Part shown: positions 23,280 to 33,940 of the stretch, piece by piece
How positions within the stretch are numbered: position 1 is the stretch's first letter
How the letters are laid out: each line of letters begins with the position of its first letter
Source: Lepeophtheirus salmonis
Taxonomy: Eukaryota; Arthropoda; Copepoda; Siphonostomatoida; Caligidae
DNA: 64,000 nucleotides
NCBI RefSeq assembly: GCF_016086655.4
Contig: NC_052142.2
Location: forward strand, 3,786,422-3,850,421
Direction: 5' to 3'
Translations under genes and position numbers: made by a program
Notes under the pieces: model-generated
The model's input: only the letters and a program-made list of their open reading frames with translations
Told to the model about the DNA's origin: nothing
The model's database searches: none

Positions 23280-25345
23280 ATATTGGACGGCTCCATCCCA
23301 GAGCCTGATAATATTGTCGATTATGATGTGGCAGAAATTGTCATTTACAAATTTGGTCTTCCATCAAATAATATTTCAGATTTATGTGCAAAAATGGTAT
23401 CAAGAAGAGTAATTATAGGTCTCATGACCCCGATTGATCTGATTTCTTAATTCGAAAACATAAAATGTGGCATTAACATACCAACAAACTTCAACCAAAG
23501 AAGAATTTTTTGTTCACTTACTTAGAATGAAAATTATTTTCGAAAGATATCAAATCAAACCTTTCAGGAGCTTAGCCCAAAGATCCCTTGGAAAGACATC
23601 CTTTAAGGAAATACGCAACTCACATGAGATCTTTACCAATAATGTCAAATTTTTGGGCTCAGTTTCCTTTAAAATCAATTAAAAAATTAATCGAGAGCAT
23701 TCACCTTTCTAGAAATGAGTAAATTTCTCTTTAAGGCTTTCAGACCTATGGGGATTCAAAAAAATGTACCCACCACTATAAAAATTAATAATCAAATTAG
23801 AATTTGAAAGACCAAGGAAACAATATTCCTGATCTTTTAAATTTGATCACACCCTCTCTAACCGTGCCAATGAAAGAGCATCTATAAAAAATACACAGAA
23901 TTTATATGTAACGTTAAAGTCCATTGAGGGCCTCCCAACATAAAAGAAAACGAAGTTGTGAAATCTAAAGAAATTCATTCCCTGAACCTGAGAATCAAGA
24001 GAAATGTGAAACTGTGACTATGGAAACTTCATAAGTAACTCTAGCCAGATAAATTATCTTGACTTTATCCACACAATTAAAGGTACCTTTAAAGATCACC
24101 GAATTTTAAAAAAAAGGAGAGCGTCAACAACAAAAATGATAATATAATGTTGACTTAAAAATAGTACCAAATGGCTTCCAACAAACTGAAAGTCCCCCTG
24201 AGTTCGCTTTTCAAGAGTCCAATCACACTTCAATGGACGCAAGTCTAATAAATAAGAAAATTATATGTAATATTAAAAAAAAAATATATATATATATATA
24301 TTCATCAACAAACAAAATTCAGAGGTTCCATTTAAATGGATCAACGAAAAGTGGAACAGATAGGACGGTAAAACGGTAAGGTGGCCCGATGGCTCAGTAT
24401 CCATCGATCTCAAGATATCTCAAAACTGACTACCCTTTTCTTCTGTCTTTGCATAAATGCAAAGACTGTACTGGAGACTCGAAGTACAACTTCTTCAATA
24501 GTTGGTGACACAGTAATTCAAACTATTGGTGGTAAGTTCTATGTAAGATAATTTCTCTATTCTGGGGACCCAGACTACGATAATTTTTGTGCAGTGAAAT
24601 TTTAGTATACTTACAAAAAAAACTATAAGTCCCCAGGGTTATCAGGACTCCTTATTGAATTTTATAAGACTTTTGCTTCTGAGTTAGCTCTGGTCCTTGA
24701 GGTTACCTACGAGGAGATCTTTGATAAAGGTATTGTTCCGGACTCCATTAGTTCAGGAACTTTGGTATTGTTCCCTAAAAAGGAAAATATGTTTAGATAT
24801 TAGTAACTACATACCAATTACTCTACTTACCTCTTGATATAAAATAAGGACAGACATACTAAATATGAAATTGGCGAAAGTGCTCCCAAGTATTATTCTG
24901 CATGAACAAAAATGATTCATGAAAATACATTACTCAAATTATCCAGGATTCCATCAGTGAATTAAAATATGAGAAAAAAGGCTTTGCTGTATCTATGATA
25001 GATTTTGAGAAAGCATATGACTCCGTATCTCATAGTTATATATATTTTGCCAACTAATCAGAGATGCAATTCCACCCAGGTTTGTTCATATGATTGCCTC
25101 TGTCCTTCGTTAAGCTGCTTACAATATAAGGTAGCGAGGGTACTCCTACTGGTTACATAAAACAAGAGGCTGTAGACTAAGAGATTTCTTGTCCCTTTCC
25201 TTATTATTATGAGTAGCTAATAGTCTAAACAAATAATAAATGAGTAATGACCAGATTATTGGTATCAAATATTGAAATAAAACTTACAAATAATTTCGGT
25301 AGGCAGACAGACTTACCCTGATCTTTCTAATAACTCCAGAGAGCT
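23280..25345 (+). mobile_element. Degenerate LINE fragment (second copy)
   Basis: RT text is clear from about 24595. It reads YKSPGLSGLLIEFYKTFASE, then EIFDKGIVPDSISSGTLVLF and PKKEN. A broken palm region (MIDFEKAYDSVSHSYI-like around 24990) and TRGCRLRDFLSLSLLL (near 25155) follow. The sequence from 23280 to 24200 may be its ORF1 and endonuclease but is too decayed to assign firmly. An (AT)n microsatellite interrupts it at 24283-24301. It ends where the oppositely oriented gypsy element begins. Confidence 0.65.
24283..24301. repeat. (AT)n microsatellite
   Basis: A run of alternating A and T inside the LINE relic. A similar run, also followed by TTCATCA, lies at 53509-53526. Confidence 0.9.
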
Positions 25346-26682
25346 TAACTCAGTTTCTAATTACTACCTTCCAAACACTAGATAACACTAGTTCCTGAAA
25401 CACATTTGAGATAAGGTTTAACTTTAAAATTTAACAGTTTAGGGTCATGGAGTCTTTGATCTTCAATGACATATTGAAGACAATTGGGACTTAATTTGAT
25501 ATTGTTGACATTTCTCGAAAGAATATCCGTGGTTTGGTATAATTTTTCTAAAAAATGCCCAATCCTTCAATTAAACTCTGCTACATATGCAAAGGTACGG
25601 AATTGTATTGGAGTCTTGGAATGATTACGGATGTCCTTCGCAAGTTGTTTTACTAATGGACTCTTCACTCATGGTATTTGATTATAAGCTCAATGCAAAT
25701 CAATTTTACTAAAAAAATTCATCCCTCTCAGGTTGGCCACAAAATTCATTAAACTTGAAAAAAATGTTATCTAATTGACGATAATCACAACACATTCGCC
25801 AGCCTCCTTTTGCTTTAGGTACTACATGAATCACTGATGAAAAGTTAGAAGAAAATGGACGAATTATTCTCTTCTGCAGAAGACCATCAATTTCGTTTTT
25901 AATAAAATTGTGTTTCACACCATCCAGTTTGCGGGATTTTGCAAAACAAGGAGGGCCCTTAGTTTCGATGTGATGATCAACTTCATAAGCTGGGTAAGAG
26001 TCAGCGAATTTTTTATCATCGAAACTTCAGGGTATTGAGATTGAACCCATTAGGCTTCTGATAATTCTAAAATGGCGCATGGATAATTAAAATACATTTT
26101 CTGGTGGATAGGTCAATATTAATTGTGTACAATAAATTTCCAGTGGAAAGTTCCTGGATTTTCTATTTATACCCTAAGAGTTTTAGTAGCGACAACTTCT
26201 ACTGGATTCCCTCCATAACCCAACATATATGACATTTTCACACGAACAAAATCTTTACAATTCATCGGGGATATAACGAATACCTGGCACCTGTATCTAC
26301 AAGAAAATTAATTGAAATTCTATTGTCTTTCATTAAACAAGAAATTTGAAGGTTTGTTTAATGCCTCGGTCCCATGCAACGAAGGACAATTTTTTTTTTT
26401 TGAATCAATGAATTAAAATGACATTCAGGACCAGAGCCCACAGTTATATTCAACCCACATTTTCAATGATAATAACATACTTTTTTAAATTTTGCAGATG
26501 TTGAGGACTTCGAAAAAGATCCACTAGGTCTTTTCTTAATCAAAGGTGTGAAAATTTGAAAGAGAGATGTATTTTCGACAGTAGAAATTGAATTTTTTGG
26601 TGACATCCTTTGCAGCGGTACACATATCTGCTAAATTTTAAGTCGTAAGTATTGATTATACCCTCAAATATCCCTGTTGTTC

Positions 26683-27155
26683 CTATGGAGCATTCCTTAT
26701 TAGTGCCTCTTTAATCAAACTTTCACATAAATCCTTTAGGTATTCCTCATCCAGAAGACGTTCAACCTCATCTTTGACCTCCATGCTAGAGAACCGGAAA
26801 GTATCAACCATCATGTGAACTATTCTTTTTATCCTTGCAGAAGATGATAGCCCATATCGGACTAATATGGATTTCTTCGCTCCCTCATAAGTGAGATTCT
26901 CCTCACTCATAGGAATAATATTGAAAACCTCACCCGGCAAAGCTGACACCATAAGACTGCTTTTAACTTTCGTATGCCAAATGCACCTCAACGCAAAATC
27001 AAGTTTAATTCTCTAGAACCAGTTCTCAACATCCGAAGAACAGATCCCAGGAAGGCCGAGTTCCACAACTGCCATTGTAAATTCGCCTCTTCCGTTTTAA
27101 TCAACCAGGCTTGTTTTTGGGGAGATACAGGTGGTGAAGTTTGCATTCGGGGCAT
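26683..27155 (-). pseudogene. Gypsy gag pseudogene
   Basis: The likely start is the ATG at 27155, eight bases after the primer site. The first frame (MPRMQTSPPVSPQKQAWLIK, then NLQWQLWNSAFLGSVLRM) ends near 26990. The capsid-like continuation 26991-26683 is in another frame (KSSLMVSALPGEVFNIIPM, then YEGAKKSILVRYGLSSSARI). In a live element this protein would form the particle that packages element RNA. A frameshift near 26990 disables this copy. Confidence 0.65.
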
Positions 27156-27162
27156 TTTTCGA

Positions 27163-27180
27163 ATCACGTCGGGGTCACCA
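27163..27180 (-). other. Primer binding site complementary to tRNA-Trp
   Basis: On the minus strand the 18 bases TGGTGACCCCGACGTGAT are the exact complement of the 3' end of animal tRNA-Trp plus CCA, as I know that sequence. It lies one base inside the end of the putative LTR (…TATACA), the position expected for a reverse-transcription primer site. Confidence 0.8.
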
Positions 27181-27181
27181 A

Positions 27182-27488
27182 TGTATAGTATTTAAAGTTA
27201 AAATATCTACTGATTATATTCTAGATTAATAATAATAAGAAAAAGAAGAAAAAGCAGAAGTGATCAACTTTACCAAATCAAACTTCAACATATATATCAT
27301 CTATTTAATTTCAGTAATAGGGGAATGTATATCTCTAATTGTATATTATTAATGATTGTATGTATATGTATGATAACTACTGTGAAGGGGCCGGTTTATT
27401 GCTGAGTGAGAGGTTTTTGTATCATCATGTAGATGAATCATATGTAGAATCGAGGAAAGATAATCATGTGCACGTATCTCGTATCACA
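27182..27488 (-). repeat. Probable 5' LTR of the gypsy element (solo copy)
   Basis: The minus-strand sequence begins TGTGATACGAGA and ends ACTATACA, with TG…CA ends, 307 bp. It has an AATAAA at 27400-27395. The second LTR is not in the window, so the outer edge rests on the TG dinucleotide and is uncertain. Confidence 0.5.
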
Positions 27489-27518
27489 TGATGAATATGA
27501 TCTGGAATAATCTAGAAT

Positions 27519-27526
27519 GTAATAAG
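27519..27526. repeat. Target-site duplication GTAATAAG, left copy
   Basis: An identical octamer directly follows the other end of the hAT element at 31812-31819. Eight base pairs is the hAT target-duplication length. Confidence 0.9.
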
Positions 27527-28104
27527 CAGGGCCGTACGTCAGTATTGCGCTTTGTCCGCTTCAGCGGACCAAAAAAACAACAACCTTACTCAACCGTCCA
27601 CCAATCATATAGGTATGTAAATATAGATGAATTAAGTCATAATTAATTATTAAAATCTATTATATATATGTAACTTATGACCAACTCATAATAGTACTGA
27701 GTCATTATAATGAAATTACATATTTGTAGCACGTCCACCCAAAAGGAAGCTAGATCATTTTTCTCAAAATTGAACATGGAATACATTTTCCAACAAATTA
27801 TAGTTCATTTAAATGAAAAAACGATTCTGATTAATCCTTTGGAGGCACCACAAATTGTACTTAAAGTAGCCAAAATTCACTGGCACATTTATAGAATTAG
27901 TAAATTAATAAATTATATCTCTAAGACAATATTGGGGCCAAATTAAGTCTGATTGATAAAACGGAGGTTTTAAACTACAGTTAACACTCTCGGGTATCTC
28001 AATTCATCACAGAAGTTTGAATTCAAATCCTGTAATTTACCATAATATCTCTTTGAAATATTGCCTGTCATTTTATAAATATAAATGATTGAACCTTTGA
28101 ATAT

Positions 28105-28527
28105 AAAACGCGTTTTCCGCTTCCCGTGATACATTTCTGATAATTAATAAATTACTGCAATTATTTCAAGAGTACTTTACAGCCAAAAATAAAAAACAAA
28201 GACGCACACAACATTTTTTGTATGGATTTAAAGTACTTCACATTGAGTGGATATTTGAGTTAGATATTACGTTTAACGTTACTGGTTGTAAATGTGAAGT
28301 ACTTTACAGCCAAAAAAAAAAAAAAAAAAGACGCACACAACATTTTTCGTATGGAGTACTCTTGAAATATTTAAGAGCGTGAGAATTTCTTTCATTGAAT
28401 ACAAGATAAATTAAATTATTACTGCTTAAAAGGGACATAAATAATAGTTATGTACTTTTTAGAGTGGATTGTTGCAGTAATTTATTAATTATCAAAAATG
28501 TATCACAGGAAGCGGAAAATGCATTTT
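28105..28527. repeat. Nested inverted repeat around the hAT transposase start codon
   Basis: The arm 28105-28160 (GTTTTCCGCTTCC, then GTGATACATTT and GATAATTAATAAATTACTGC) is repeated inverted at 28472-28527, where it spans the transposase ATG (28498). About 50 of 56 bases match. Closer in, TTTCAAGAGTAC (28164) pairs with GTACTCTTGAAA (28356). The loop carries direct repeats 28171-28226 and 28299-28355 (ACTTTACAGCC…GACGCACACAACATTTTT), which flank an inverted pair AAAGTACTTCACATT / AATGTGAAGTACTTT (28230 / 28291). Confidence 0.85.
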
Positions 28528-31321
28528 AACAGAGAGTTGGTGATTTGTTCTATCTGTCAAAAGGAAATACAGAAGGACAACTTTAATGATCACAAAGTTA
28601 AACTCCATAAGAATGACCCCAGCTGCAAGTATCAAGTGAAAATTGATCATAAGAAGCAGAAAACATTGAACTTTGCTGTTAAGAAAACTTCCTCTGCTAC
28701 ATCCTCATCCTCAGTCACTGCCTCCTCCTGTCCCGATGACCCTGCTCCAGTTGAGGTCTTACTGCCTGAACCAAGATCTGAAAAGTCCGTTTCTGCTGAA
28801 GAGAAAGTTACTACAGACAGAGAAAATAATGGCGACTCATCAAATTACACCAGCGGACGGATTTCTCATGGAGTAAGACTTTCTAATCTCGATATCGGAC
28901 CAATCTTCTCTCCCGAGCAGCTCTCTGTAGTCAACAACAACAATATTCCCTCTGCAGAGGACTCTGAGACTAGCAACAATGTCCACAGAGGTGAGAAGAG
29001 CAAGACTGAGGAGATGGAGTTTGTGGACGGAGGCCCAGAGTACCCTGTCGTCTTCACGAGCCAGCTGGGTGACCCGATACTTACCGGACGGGAGCCAAAG
29101 CAGAAGGACATCCAGACAAGAACCAGAGTGGAGACTGAGCGGGAAACTGTGCCTAAAGTCGAGAGAGATCATCCTCTACAGCCCAAGTTACAAACATACA
29201 GTCCTCAGATAGATGACAAATACTCCAGAGACTTTCAATATGATTGGTTCCGTAAGTTCCCATGGCTATAATATGACGAGGTTGAAAAGTCAGCCAAGTG
29301 TTTCGCCTGTTCCAAATTTTCCATTTCCAACCTTGGGAAATTTGAGTTCAAAACATGGAAAAACAGTTCCTTGTTGAAAGTTCATTCCTACAACACAAAA
29401 CACAAACTGTCGATGTAAAAGTGGATCAATTTCCTCACATCAAAGAGAAAGAATACCTCGGTTCTCGGCCATATTCAGTCTCAACATGCTGAGGAAGTCG
29501 TGAAGTGGCGAGCTTATTTGAGGTATCTTTTCCAAACTGTTGGGTTCATTGCAAAGCAAGGATTGGCTTTTAGGGGCGATTCCGAAACAAGAGAAAAGTT
29601 CACAAACATATTCTCAAAGATAAACTGGAGGCCGAAGTCAAAAAATTTGGTTCTGCTGGGGCAGGTTTTGCCAAATGGACTTCACCTGACATCCAAAATG
29701 AGATGATAGAGATTATAGCATCCAAAGTGACGGAAAATATAATTGAAGATGTCAAGACTTGTGCCGGCGATGATGACTACTGGTTCTCTGTGATTGTTGA
29801 TGCGACATCAGATATGTCAAACACGGAGCCGTTCAGTCTGTCACTGGGATATCTGACGAGTGAAGGCGTCAAGAAAGAGAGCTTCCTCAAGTTTGTAAAA
29901 GTTACCCAGACTGACGGCAAATATTTGTTTGAGAAGCTTCACGAGGCTGTCAAGGATCTCGGCCTTAACCCCGCCCGTACTGTCTCCCTGGCTGCGGACG
30001 GTGCCTCCAACATATCCGGCATCAAGAAGGGTCTTGCCGCCAGGTGGAAGGAATCAGCCCCACTGTGTGTCTACATCCACTGCTACGCCCATGTCCTCAA
30101 TCTTGTAGTCAAGGATCTTCTCTCAGATATAACCCTGTTGAGAAATACAATGGGGACAGTACAAATTTTATACAACTTCATTGAAGAGTCACCAAAGAGG
30201 TCAGCAATCTACAAGTCGGTGAAGATAAGAAGTAAAGATGAGGAGCATGCCAAGGTGATGACCCTGAAGAACCAGTCTGCTACCCGCTGGAGTCTCCGCT
30301 ACGATGCTGTACACGCTGTATCTCTAGGGATGGTCAGAATCATGAAGACCCTCATAATAATGAGAAAAGATAAAGATACATTGTCGAGTTCAACAGCAAC
30401 TTCTCTGCTCAACAGCATCTTTAGTCACGAATTTGTTTTTGGCATTGAACTGTTGAAGACACTCCTCAGACACACATCTAGCTCGTCAGATGAACTTCAA
30501 GGCAGAAAGGTTGACCTAACAAAGGCCCAGAAATACGTCAACCTAGTGATTATGACTCTTGAAGATCTTAAGAATGAGAAAATCTTTGAATAAATCTGGA
30601 AACTTGCTGAGTTGAAGTCGTCTGAGATGAAATCAGTATTTGACCAGGAGGACTCAATTGATTTGGAATTCAAGGAGGCGAAGATTCCAAGGAGAATAAA
30701 GTGGAAAGGAACAACTGAATCCTACTTCCGTGAAACCCATTTCGATGTTGCAATCAATAAGATTGTATTAGAGCTTGAGAGCAGATTTGCCACCGACGAT
30801 ACAAACATCTCAATGAATCTCATTGCAATCGTCAATGACAGTGAAGTGGAGACCTGTGTCATTGAGCGTGTCGCCAAGCACTACAGACTTGAACTCGAGC
30901 AGCTCCAGTCAGACCATGCAATCTTCCAGCAATTCAAGGTTAATATTATAATGTTTCATTTTGCATTATATGTTTAAAATTTATGTTTCTCTAGGCAGAT
31001 ATTGACACAAAAGACATGGTTTCGTCACAAATTGCTGCGGAGTTAATATGCTCGGGAGTGTTCCGCCTGATGCCGGAGCTATACAAGGTGATCGTAATCC
31101 TGGCTTCAATGCCCATCAGCAGCTGTGAGGTGGAGCGGTCATTCTCCTGTCTCAGAAGGCTCAAGAACCACATGAGGACCACCATGGACCAGGAGAGGCT
31201 CTCCTCCCTCACCCTCTTGAACATGGACAGGGTGATGGTGGACAAGGTGCTCCATGAAGACATGGACAGTTTGATTGACACCTTTGCGTCAAGGAAAGAG
31301 AGGAAAAACTTCTTCTTCTAA
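28498..31321 (+). pseudogene. hAT transposase pseudogene (DUF4371 type, ZMYM/SCAND3-like)
   Basis: The protein begins with a C2H2-like finger (CSICQKEI…DHKVKLH, residues 17-37) and an acidic, Ser-rich linker. A TTF-type finger follows (YDWFRKFPW, then KCFACSKFS). The DUF4371/RNase H-like core has VIVDATSDMS (catalytic Asp at about 29799), LAADGASNISGIKKGLAARW and YIHCYAHVLNLVVKDLL. A C-terminal hAT dimerisation block reads MPISSCEVERSFSCLRRLKN. Exon 1 ends at 30938 and exon 2 starts at 30995. Lesions are TAA at 29269, TAA at 29416, a one-base shift near 29600 and TAA at 30591. Everything else stays open. A live protein would excise and reinsert the element. Confidence 0.93.
30939..30994 (+). 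other. 56-bp phase-0 intron in the hAT transposase gene
   Basis: GTTAATATTATA begins directly after an AAG codon and TTTCTCTAG ends the intron. Removing it joins FQQFK to ADIDTKDMVSS in one frame, whereas reading through hits TAA at 30975. The size and AT-rich make-up are typical of small invertebrate introns. Confidence 0.85.
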
Positions 31322-31811
31322 TCATGATAAAGAACACATGCATTTTTTCAAACACATCACCACGTATACATGCTAGTTAAGAACATCAAGACTTGTGAAC
31401 ATAATTTATTTTCTGTCGATGTGACCGTTTCATGGTATATTATAATCTCGTTCATTATCTTCATCTGTTATTATTTTAAAATATTTAAGGAGGTTTAAAT
31501 TGTTTGACTTAATTGTATGGTTCAAAAATTTTCTCTCATTCTTGCACCGTGCATTTTATACTCCATTATACTCCTTCCTTTATGAATAGGTCGGCATTGA
31601 CTTTCCGTCTAGAGTTTTTCCTTTTCATTTTATTTTTCCCAATGTTTGCCTGAAGAAGATAATGGTCAGACAGTCCATTGGGACGATATTCTTGCAAGAT
31701 TTAATCTATGCTGTAGCATTTGCCCTGTTTAAATATCCCACGTTCACCACTGAAAATCAACCGTTCACACTTGTAAAGCGGACCGAAAAATCTTCCTGAC
31801 ATACGGCGCTG

Positions 31812-31819
31812 GTAATAAG
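31812..31819. repeat. Target-site duplication GTAATAAG, right copy
   Basis: Identical to 27519-27526 and directly adjacent to the right terminal repeat ending GGCGCTG at 31811. Confidence 0.9.
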
Positions 31820-33439
31820 TAAGGCAGCGCTAAACCCAAACTCTACAAATACTTTAGTCCATGTGCCTGTTTAGGTAATCACCATATTACCTCCAAAGTA
31901 TTATAATATACAGTGCATCGTACAACGATAAGAAACTCTGCACTTTATTCACAAAGACCTATGTAAACATCTAAATCTAAGGTGGGCTCCTAAGCACCTA
32001 ATACACATCCTATTGTTAGTAATCTCCAAAGTAATTTATATCCAAAGATAGATTACTTCTTAGACATTTGTTACTAGATATCCTATTAAAAAATATAAGT
32101 AAATTAGTTTAGCCTTTTCCACGATTGCAATTCGCTTTAATAGAAAAGGACACTACAACATATTATAAGAAGATCATTTTGAAATGTAAAATTTAAGGTC
32201 GGTTCACTAATGGGGTGCGTCTAGAAAAATATCTACTCTGTTCTCATTTTATAAAGTAAGTCCTAGTTTTTTCTTGTGGGAAAAATCTAACAATCTTCCA
32301 ACTAAGTAAATAAGTAAAAATGGAAGAAAGTCCCTATTGATAAAGGAGACACATGGTGATCGACCCGAAAAATAAGTTAGTACAACGGGAAAACACGGAC
32401 CAATTCATTACATACCATGCTCAAGTTATAATATATTTCATGAAATTCAGCAGATTTGAATGAAATATACAATTTCGAATGGGGTATGTAAATAAAAACA
32501 ATATGTGATGATAGTTTTCAAGTGCAAGAATGAATAATCCCTTGAGTTTCGTGGATATTGAAGATTCTTCATTGCCCTAGTCCTTCATATGTTACATGCA
32601 TAGGTCCATATCCTTTCATTAATTAACTTCATTTTTATCGTAATCTCATTCTCATATGCCGGAAGTATAATATAATTGTAAATACAGTTGTCCTTTTCAA
32701 AACTGTGATGGAGGTGCAAATGTTATGTTAAAGCAATTAAGACTTATCTTAGAGGAAGATAAAGAGTGCTAGAAGAAATAAGATATGGGTTATATTTGAT
32801 TTTTACTTCATATACCATAGTTCATTGATAGATGAATAATTATAATTAAGAGTAGATCGTAGTAAATTTATGAATTCATTAAATATAAATAATGATACTA
32901 TACAATACCATAAGAAAAGTGATTTTTTTAATGTTTAAGAACATTATCTATATTCCTAATTAAATCAATTTTCATTTTAATCCATGCCATTCAACTTTTG
33001 AATCCTTTTTGATCCTTCAGCTTTTCATTTTCATAGAAATTCTTTTTATTTATTTTTATCAATAGTATCATTAACTTGAAAAATAATTTTTTTTGCCAAA
33101 AATTAAAAAAAAAAATCTACTATATCATTGGTATAAACACATCAAAACGATGATCCTGGTCCCGTTTCACACCATCAATTTTTTCTATTAGTTTTGAAGT
33201 AATTGATGGGAATATTTTTTTTTACTTTTTGTAGATATAATTTTTTTGCATATATGCATGTTTTTTGTTTTTTTTTTAATTTCAGAAAATGTACATATGT
33301 AGGGACCTATATATATCCTCAGTAGCACCTTCTATACAGATGAAGAATAATTTGTTGTGTATTAAATGTATTTTAGATAAACAGGATGATAATAAATGAC
33401 ATTAGAATATGCTTTTTGAATAGAAAATGATATCCCTAA
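31820..33439. other. Non-coding stretch with one dispersed repeat
   Basis: No gene is visible. The segment 32277-32450 resembles 63617-63775 in the same orientation (see that repeat). The rest is AT-rich with T and A runs. Confidence 0.5.
32277..32450. repeat. Dispersed repeat, copy 1 (partner at 63617-63775)
   Basis: Shared blocks in the same order include ACTAAGTAAATAAGTA, TACAACGGGAAA, ATTACAT and GCTCAAGTT, with diverged sequence between. No coding sense is seen in either copy. Confidence 0.55.
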
Positions 33440-33940
33440 ATTGGTGACCCTGAACGTTCAACTATAAAGGATATAAATCTACAACAAAGCAACCCATAAC
33501 GTCAGTGCACTGTCCGTTAAACATCGTTATGGTTCATCCACGCTGAATGCCAATTTCGGGTCAAATGTATAACCAAAGAGGAAATGAATTATAACTACAT
33601 CTGCTTGTCACTGGACGATATAAGAGCTTCTCGAGTGGCACTGCTGATAGAAACTCCTCCGAAAGAACCAATGTCTACCATATATTAGAAAGAACCCCAA
33701 GCATTCCTTTCATTATTGGTCATTTTATCAGCTGACTCTTCATCCTTGATAAGTTTTCGTATTTTTGGTACATCAAATACACCAGCCTTTATTTTATCGG
33801 TTGAAATTTTTGGAAATTTCGGTACAATTTATTTGAAGCATTCTTCATCATAGGGTAGAGTTTTGATAAATTGTTTAATGAGTCCAACATTTATGTGGAG
33901 AGGTGGGAAAATAATTTTCTCCCGTTCAACTAGCGACTCA
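33440..33940 (-). pseudogene. Unnamed arthropod repetitive coding family, 3' part (PPLHIKLGLMKQF type)
   Basis: The minus strand reads ESLVEREKIIFPPLHINVGL, IKQFIKTLPYDEECFK, a TAA (33829), then VPKFPKISTDKIKAGVFDVP, KIRKLIKDEE and NERNAWGSF. From memory this matches a large unnamed protein family repeated in arthropod genomes, with the consensus phrases PPLHIKLGLMK, KFP..SDAKIKEGIF and NE..AW.SF. Its biochemical role is unknown to me. At least two stops make this copy dead. A hAT element separates it from its N-terminal part at 36038-36420. Confidence 0.65.

Larger units (their letters stand above)
25390..27488 (-). mobile_element. Ty3/gypsy-type LTR retrotransposon, 5' half, truncated
   Basis: On the minus strand the order is a probable 5' LTR (27488-27182), a primer binding site (27180-27163), gag (27155 to about 26690), a retropepsin-like VDTGARYSLYP (about 26300), and RT start (about 25980-25720: GPPCFAKSRKLDGVKHNFI, then GGWRMCCDYRQLD). 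After a deletion comes RNase H/linker text near 25480 (DILSRNVNNI, then IEDQRLHDPKLLNF). Stops and shifts break every domain. The 3' LTR and integrase are absent, and the LINE relic abuts it at about 25350. Confidence 0.75.
27527..31811 (+). mobile_element. Complete hAT transposon, 4,285 bp, with TIRs and 8-bp target duplication
   Basis: The left end is CAGGGCCGTACGTCAGTATT and the right end is the inverse of CAGCGCCGTATGTCAGGAAG. Ten to fifteen bases match closely, followed by a mirrored AGCGGAC motif. Perfect 8-bp duplications flank both ends. Inside lies one DUF4371-type hAT transposase gene with a single short intron, disabled by a few lesions. Few substitutions in the TIRs and an exact target duplication suggest a relatively young insertion compared with other elements here. 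It inserted 38 bp from the gypsy LTR. Confidence 0.93.

Noticed and set aside
28840..29172. Minus-strand frames of 80-110 codons
   Set aside because: They are antisense to the hAT transposase linker region and carry no recognisable protein.
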